DNA from: Kryptolebias marmoratus
Lineage: Eukaryota > Chordata > Actinopteri > Cyprinodontiformes > Rivulidae
Direction: 5' to 3'
NCBI RefSeq assembly: GCF_001649575.2
Contig: NC_051433.1
Span: 17,939,449-18,003,448, forward strand
DNA: 64,000 nucleotides
Shown here: piece by piece, positions 53,401 to 61,400 of the stretch
Layout: each line of letters begins with the position of its first letter
Numbering within the stretch: position 1 is the first letter of the stretch
Notes under the pieces: model-generated
What the model was told of the DNA's origin: nothing
Databases searched by the model: none
The model's input: only the letters and a program-made list of their open reading frames with translations
Position numbers and translations under genes: made by a program

Positions 53401-56400
53401 ACATGGAGAAAATGTCTCGGCAGAGGCCGACCACATCACAATGGATGGAACAAACCACCAACGGAGAGCTGCGCCATGCATAAACAAGAAGCTATTGACG
53501 ATAAATGCTCACATCCATTTCCACCCATCAAATGTTTTCCTAAACTAACAGCTTAAGTCTGGAATGACACGCAACTCCAAAAAGCTTTTAACGCCTGAAA
53601 AGTTTCGCTCTGCGACGTCTTTGGCGAGGAGTTGTCCCAAACCAATTAGGCCACACTTTCTGCTGGACCACTCGACTCGCAGCACAACTTCAGGAATGTT
53701 CCTGCTGCAAATATGTTGCTGAGCTTCCCTCAAGACAGCCTGATATTAATAAACTGTATTTGTGTTTTTCTATAGAAAAAAAGCTCTCTAAGATTCAGCT
53801 TTTGTTGAATACACTCAAAACAAGACCACAAGTTATTTATATTTACTTACTCTGTCTTAAAAACTCTGAGTTATGAGTTATTGCATTTTGATAAATTACT
53901 TTTTTCCTAAACAGGAAAATTGTATTCATTGCTGTTTTAGTGTAATTTTAAAAAAATTCAGGGTTAGCATTTGTTGAGGGAGTGCCCACAGAGTTTTAAA
54001 CTGAGATGCTGATAAAGGACAAAGTTCTAGTCCTTTTGGCCAAACCTTGTGAATGATCTAATAAATGATCTTGTGAGGTTTGTCAGCCCTCAGAGAATAC
54101 CATGGGGATAACTGTCAGCTACTATCACACAAAAGTTAGCATAATATTTGAGATATACGCATTTTTTTGTAAGGTCAGTCGGCTGTGGCGGCCATCGTGA
54201 TTTACTCAAAACATTAATCAGTTGTAAATGTTCATGCAATGATTTCTCTGAGAGTTTTGTTTAAGTCTGACCACTTGTTAGTACGATATTTTGCTAACAG
54301 TACCGACAAATCACAAACACACTTATGCACACTCACACACAGGCACGGGCAAAACCTTCGCTCCGCCTTCATCTTCCGCGGAGGGCAATAATAACATCAA
54401 GTAGAAAGAAATACCTAAAAATGGAAACATAACACATTTAATTTACCAACCATATTCAGTCCAGCAGATAATCCTTATTTGTTTGCTCCCATGTGTATCC
54501 AGGTTCAGTCTGGGATAACCGTGCCTCCTAATCAGTTTTCAGGTTCGATTTCCCTCAACCAATCACTGGAGAGTATATATGGTTGAATTCAATGTCACTT
54601 TAAGTCAACACAGATGTTTTGACGGAGTTTTGGGAGCGGAGTGTCGCAAAGTAAAAACAGGTTTGGATTCCAATTAGCATTTTGTAATTTCTCTATTTGC
54701 TATTAAGCATTTCTGAGTGCTGAAGGAACAGAGAGCAGTGCCTGTTTAAATACACCTGTCACAGTGTGCAGCTCAAAAACACTGGACAGGAGCCTGACAG
54801 CAGTGCTAGTCCCAGCCGCAGTGCTGATTAGCTAATTGTTTTTTCCCCATCAGTGTTAATTAGACTTAGCACTGGTATTAACTGAGAAACGGCAGTTTCA
54901 TGTTGCAATACCAATTGAATCAGTTGACTTGCTGAGTGGATGGGTTAAAGATCCGGACTATAGATTTTTTTTTTTTTTTTTTTAATGTATGTAGTTATTT
55001 GTGGTCGCTTCAGGCACAAAAAACACAAACAAATCTACACGCCTGCTCTTTTTGGAGCCAAATATCAAAGTCAAGAGAGTTCACAAATCAATAAGTGGCA
55101 TCAGTGCAACTTAGTCCATCTTTTATTTACCAGTCTATAGACTCAACCCAAACAGGATCTATATAAACTGGCTATTTTAAAAAAAAGAAACAAAAAAAAA
55201 AACATTAACACTCAGTGGCCTCATTCAGAAGAGAATTTAAAATTTTACTTCTACCACATAAAGATCTCAACAACCAAGCTCTGTCTGATATAAATGATCT
55301 TACTGTTACATATTTTCCTAACAGAGCACTTCACTCTCTGACGGCAGGTTTACTTGTGGTTCCTAGTGTTTCTAAAAGTAGAACAGGAGGCAGAGCTTTC
55401 AGTTCTCAGGCTCCTCTCTTGTGGAACCAAATTCCAGTTTCTGTCTGTGAGGCTGACACTCTGTCTACTTTTAAAACCAGGATACCCGTTCCTCTTTGAT
55501 AAATCCTATAGTTAGGGTTGGCTTGGGTTTCCTGAGCTATCCCTTAGTTCTGCTGCTATAGGCTTAGACTGCTGGAGGACAAACTGACCACATTTCCTCA
55601 CTCTGCTGCTGTCTTTACTCACTCTACTCTCCATGTTTGCACTCCTTCTGTGTTTGTCTCTCTATCCTGTCCTCTCTAACCCCAACCGGTCGAATAAGAA
55701 GGCCGCCCATCCTGAGCCTGGTTCTGTTGGAGGTTTCTTCCTGTTAAAAGGGAGTCGTTCCTTTCCGCTGTCCCCTCCGTGCTGCTCAGGATGGGGGACT
55801 GCACCAAAGTGAAGATTTGATGGAATGTGCTGGCTTCCTTCGACAGACAACTACTAATTGGCATTTAATAATGCATGTGAATGTATTATAATGTAATTGA
55901 AATGAATTCACTGTAATTTGGTTTGTTTTTGACTAAACTGGATTTAAGATTTGGAATTTTTGTTTTTTTCCTTTCTTTAGTGCCTGGAGATGTATTTTAT
56001 TGTGAACTGGCGATGGAGAAATAAACTGAATTGAATTCGTGATTTTGTTTATTTGTCTATTGTCACAGTTTAAAGATCTCTTACTGAAAAGCCACCGTTG
56101 TGTTTGTTTACCTCCTCTTTGTTTCTAAATGTGACAATATTTAGATATGAGTCACCCGCAAATAAAAAAAAAAGAGACACTGCTCATCTCTTTGTCATGG
56201 ATATTTCCCTCCCGAGCGTGTCGCTTTCTCACCTCGTTGGTGTTCCAGCGGTGGCGCTCCTTGGGCAGAGAGGAACATTTGGGTAGACACTCCAGCAGCT
56301 TCTTAGGAAGGTAGATCTTTAACTGGCCCGGCTCATCTGGAGATGAGGGGGGAAAAGGTGGGAGGGAGGCACGGGGGAGATAAAGTAAGATAAGTGAGGA

Positions 56401-58406
56401 GCAGGAAGAAAAAAGCTGTTTCAAACCCAACAGAGAAACTGTGAGCCAAGAATACCAACTATCTATTGAACTGGCAGACTAAAATCAAACAAACCTTTAT
56501 TCTAAAGCATTTTCTCATGTCTAAATGTGAGCAAAAGCAAACAAATTCATTTGCGGTGTAAAAAGATTTATTTTTCAGCCCCACGGAAGACACGTGCCTT
56601 AATTAATTTTGGTCCACCTTGTTCTCCGGTGGGATATTTCTAATTTATCGGCAAATACAAATGGAAAACTTTTTGGCACAACAGCAAAAGGAGATGTCAG
56701 GCAGAGAATGTTAATTGCCCAGAAAGCATGTTATTTCTAATTTTTTCTGTGTAGATTCTGAGTCATCCAGGTCACAGTAATCCATGTTCTTGAGCCGGAG
56801 GCAGCCTTTTGGATGTTAAAACTAGCTTTCCTCGATAGTCCAATGGAGAGCTAAGGAAAGCTGCTGGGTGAGAAATAGTAACCCTCCCCCCAACTTCAAA
56901 AAAAAAGTTTAAAGTCTGTGCTTTCTATTCAGATAATTAGCGTTAGTTCTGAATAAACAAAATAAATTGCACAACAACAATGCTGAAGAATATTATGGTA
57001 CTTCTCTGAAAGCAATTCTTGCTGGAGGAAAACGGTGTCAATTGCAACGAGGGAATGGCAGAGCTTTTACTTTTGGACAGCAGGTGGAGGTGCACCTTGA
57101 GTCCACCCAGACAACAGATTTGGATTAAGAAAGAATCCATTAGCATACATCATCTGTGCATTTGGGGTTGGTAAACACAACAACCAGTCAATCACATGGG
57201 CATTTCTTATCCTCTTTAAAAGCAGTGCTCCCTCTCTCTCCACTGTGTTATACAGACAGTTTGGTAATGGAGTGGAGAATCCCAGAATAGCTGCTCCTGC
57301 GAGGAAACTATTTTTGTACAGGAGTTGGAGAGTCACAAGCTGAGGGCAGGTGATGTTTAATTCCAAGTTCAGATTATGTCTCTGGACATCCTGACAGCCT
57401 TTTGGGGGCAGTGAGGCACCACAGCAACCACAGCTCAGTAAAAACAGTTTACTTTTACTTCCCTGGCTTCATTTAACTTAATGGTTCTGGTAATTTGCTA
57501 TAATTTTCTCTTGCTCAACAAGTCCAACGTTGAGATTGCTGCTAACCCTATTGCCTTTGTGAGCAAACCCTACACCACCGACAATGATAATGATATTTCA
57601 GAGGGAGCTACAGGAAAATCATTCTTGTCAGCAAAAACCACTCGTTGGTGCTGAATTACCAGCGAAACTGCTTTTACTGGGCCCTTTTCCCCACTGAAGT
57701 GAGCGGTGGATCACCAAAATATTGAATAGGGGCAAGTAAGGTATAAATATAGGCACAAAGATAGAGCCCCCCCNNNNNNNNNNNNNNNNNNNNNNNNNNN
57801 NNNNNNNNNNNNNNNNNNNNNNNNNNNNNNNNNNNNNNNNNNNNNNNNNNNNNNNNNNNNNNNNNNNNNNNNNNNNNNNNNNNNNNNNNNNNNNNNNNNN
57901 NNNNNNNNNNNNNNNNNNNNNNNNNNNNNNNNNNNNNNNNNNNNNNNNNNNNNNNNNNNNNNNNNNNNNNNNNNNNNNNNNNNNNNNNNNNNNNNNNNNN
58001 NNNNNNNNNNNNNNNNNNNNNNNNNNNNNAAAAAAAAAAAAAAAAAACAAACAAAAACAATTAAAAAGAATAAAAAAAATTTACAATAGCAAGATGAGAG
58101 TGGAGCGTGTGCGCGTGTATATGTGCGTGATTGTATAAGGAGGTATCTGTGTGTGTGTGTGTGTGTTAGCACCAGCAGAAAGTGTGTTCAGGCACGTATG
58201 CTCCCCCTAATCAATTATGCATTTATTAATAGAAGGCCTGAGAAGACAGAATTTCAAACAGCTGAACTGTGCAGCAGCTTAGTTAAACAGCTGAATGGTG
58301 CAGCTTAGTTAAAGCCTAATTTCTTTTTTAGCAGCACTCCAGCCTCTCTGCTATGAATGCCAATCAGCGTTTAAACCCCACCCCTCCCGGCTGTAACCCC
58401 CACCCC

Positions 58407-58446
<40 letters not shown>

Positions 58447-61400
58447 CCTGCTGTTCTGAAGAACTCTCATCACAGCCTTGCCTTTGAAATGTACCAGAAC
58501 CACATCAAACAGGCCCACTGCACATGTGCAGGCAGAAACGCACGCACATGCACGCTCACACATACAAACACACAAACATGTGTCGATCAGAGAGGACACG
58601 CCACTGGATTTGTCCCAGAATTTATTTGTTTTTTTTCCCCCCACAAGTGACCTTGGTAGCGTAATCCTTTTCAAAGCACACCTTCATGGACTTGATCATT
58701 GACCTGGTGTCCTTCCATTTGATCAGGAATAATCTTCTCCCAGCTTTGCAAGTCTCTTGAATGCCGATAAGCTTTCGCACCCCTTAAAAAAAGTTGTGTT
58801 TTGCATTTATAGCGAGGAAGAATGAGTTCCAGATTTTTTCCTTTTTTTTTTTTAAACAAAACGTATCCATCCATCTATTTCAACTAAATTTTAACGGAGG
58901 AAAAATATAAATAAATAAATAAAAAACTCATATTTTTGGCTACCTGCTGTAGTAAAAGCGAACCATTAAAGAAAAGGAGATCTGAATATGGAAGTGTTTG
59001 TGAAATAATAAAGCTGCGTTAGCACCTAGATCACATCATGAGAGCCCCTCACCGGTGAGCAACGTGCTCTAATGGTATGCAGATTACTTACTGACTTGCA
59101 AATTTGGCAAAAATAGTCCAAAAGTGTGACAAAGCCTGAATCATAATGTGAATATGCGCTAAAAAGTGAAACTGTTCAACCAAAGTGAAACATTACATTG
59201 GTAGGCCATCAAATACCACAATTTAGACTGTAATCACACAGAAGAGGCGCCTCCATCTGATGAATATTTTAGCCATAAAACTGTCATCTTCATATTTAAC
59301 ACAGAAACAAGCCAATGCCCTTGTGAGAAGGCTGTCAGTTAATTATAAAACTCCACTCAGTAAAAAATGCTCCAAATGCAACTCTTAGCACTACCCCCAC
59401 TGATATTAGGAGGCGTCAGGGGAAATTTTCACATTTTCCCCCCTTTTTCAGGATGAAATTAATGTGACAGAAAGAAAGGCTCATTGCACAGCAGCTAGAT
59501 AGAAGGATGGAAGGGAAGGGAGAACGGAGAGCCGGGGCAGGGAGAAGATTGAGGGAAGGAGGGGGGGAGAGATGAGAAACAGAGGGAGAGCAGGGGGCAG
59601 AGGGGGAGGAGGGATAGAAAGATGGGCGTGCATGCTAATTTTATCATTCTGCTGATAAACTTTTCCTCCAGTAATCCTCCGGCTGGGACGTGAGAACAGA
59701 TAGGAGACAGGGATAGGCTCAGAGAGCTTCAGCTAATATCAAACAGTCTTTCTAAACAGAACCCTCTATTCTATTCTATTCTAATCTATTCTGTTCTATT
59801 CTATTCTGTTCTCCCATTTTAACAGGTAAGTATGGGGTCATTTGCTTCTTTTGGAAGGTTGTTGAGCAGGACGTGAGGTCTATTGTATTACAATGACTAA
59901 AATCGAATCATGAAATCATTCTCAGTGTGTTTGGATTAGTGGTACAACGTCTTCATTATACCATGGGAGCAGCACAAGGATCGGTTTCAGGACCACTGTT
60001 ATCCACCTTGTAAATAAATGATCTTCCTCTGGTGCATGATGAGGTGGCACGGCGCTGCAGTGGTTAGAGCTGTCGCCTCACCGTGGGAAGGTCGCAGGTT
60101 TGCCTCCCGGCCTGAGGCCTTTCTGGGTGGCGTTTGCATGTTTCCCCCCGTTGCGCGCATGGGTTTACTACAGGTACTCCTGTTTCCTCCCACGGACCAA
60201 AAACACACATTAGGGTTAATTGGTAACTCTAAAATTGTCCCTAAGTGAGAGTTAGAGCGTGAATGGTTGTTTGTCTAATTTCTCTCTACGTGTCCCTGTG
60301 ATGGACTTGTGACCTGTCCAGGGTGTCCCCCGCCTCGCACACAGAGACTGATGGAGATAGGCACCAGCTCCCCATAGCCCGGAAAGGAGAAGCACTGTAT
60401 GCAGATGACATTTTCATATATATACACACAGAAAAGATGCTGAATAAGTAGCAGTATACATATGTATACTGGACATATGTAATGGTAATGGTAGCTGTGT
60501 ACTTGCAGAGCTCCACCCTCATCATACTCAGCTTAGTAGCCGCCCCCACATTAATGAGCTAGTCTATTGGAGTACACTTTTAAAATTAACATAGGAAGAT
60601 TTGTACCAGTTTTTCAATAATTATTATTATTGCTTATTAGTGCGGTTGTGAAATCTGGACTTTGAGCTACAGTGCAGGTAAAATACATCTCTAGCGCTCT
60701 TGAGACGGGTTCGAGGCGCCCATGACGAAGTTGAGAATGGTTCAAGATGGGTTGGAAACTCCCCCGATGACTCTGTGACAATTTTAATAGAAAATTTGTC
60801 TCACAACTTTTTAACATGCTCATAACTCAAGCAACAAGATTGTGGGCCTGTGCAACTCAAGCAAAGAAATCAAGAACCCCCAGGGAACGTTTCGAGACAC
60901 TTTGGAGACTCTTCGCAAATGCAATTCTTAAACTAGTTGCCAACAGTTTCAACCTAGTGAGCTACTTCCCTTAGGTGTGACTTTGGATTTAAACCCTGGG
61001 TTCAAAGGACACCAAGATGATAAGTAATACCGTACATTTAAATGCCATCTACCCATTTTGAGACAGATTAAAAATCAACTTGCTGAGGAAGAGTCAATGA
61101 TGTATTTAAATGAAAGGATAATGCCTCAGATCTATTATCTTGTGTCCTGCTGCCCCAAAACAACTCAGAAACTTTAAAACCAGTCAGATGCTTTTATAAT
61201 CAAAGATTAAAAGTACTGGACTGAAAATAACTGCAGGATACTCACAACACAATACACTCAGTATAAGACGCTACGTTTTGACAAGTAAATTATATACTCA
61301 GATGTTTGGCTTGTTTTCAATATAGGACTTAACATCATCACTGAAAATATTTGTACGACGTTGCTCAGAACCAGATCCTCCAGGTCCATTTCTCAGGGAG

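Larger units (their letters stand above)
35603..56232 (-). other. camta1: camta1 20.6-kb intron in the CG-1 domain
   Basis: The largest intron in the window. It carries a TTAA MITE (39320-39559), repeat family A copies (44690-45030, 48270-49055, 51290-51700, 51740-52760, 53990-54395), a nested element (51779-52557), a LINE 3' end (55210-56037) and many microsatellites. Quiet stretches such as 41380-41480, 42900-43110 and 53240-53345 have mixed composition resembling conserved non-coding elements. Small open frames here are not gene-like. Confidence 0.6.

Noticed and set aside
57628..58172. Open frames of 128-153 codons across the N gap
   Set aside because: Artefacts of translating unknown bases as X; the flanks are poly(A) and poly(C).
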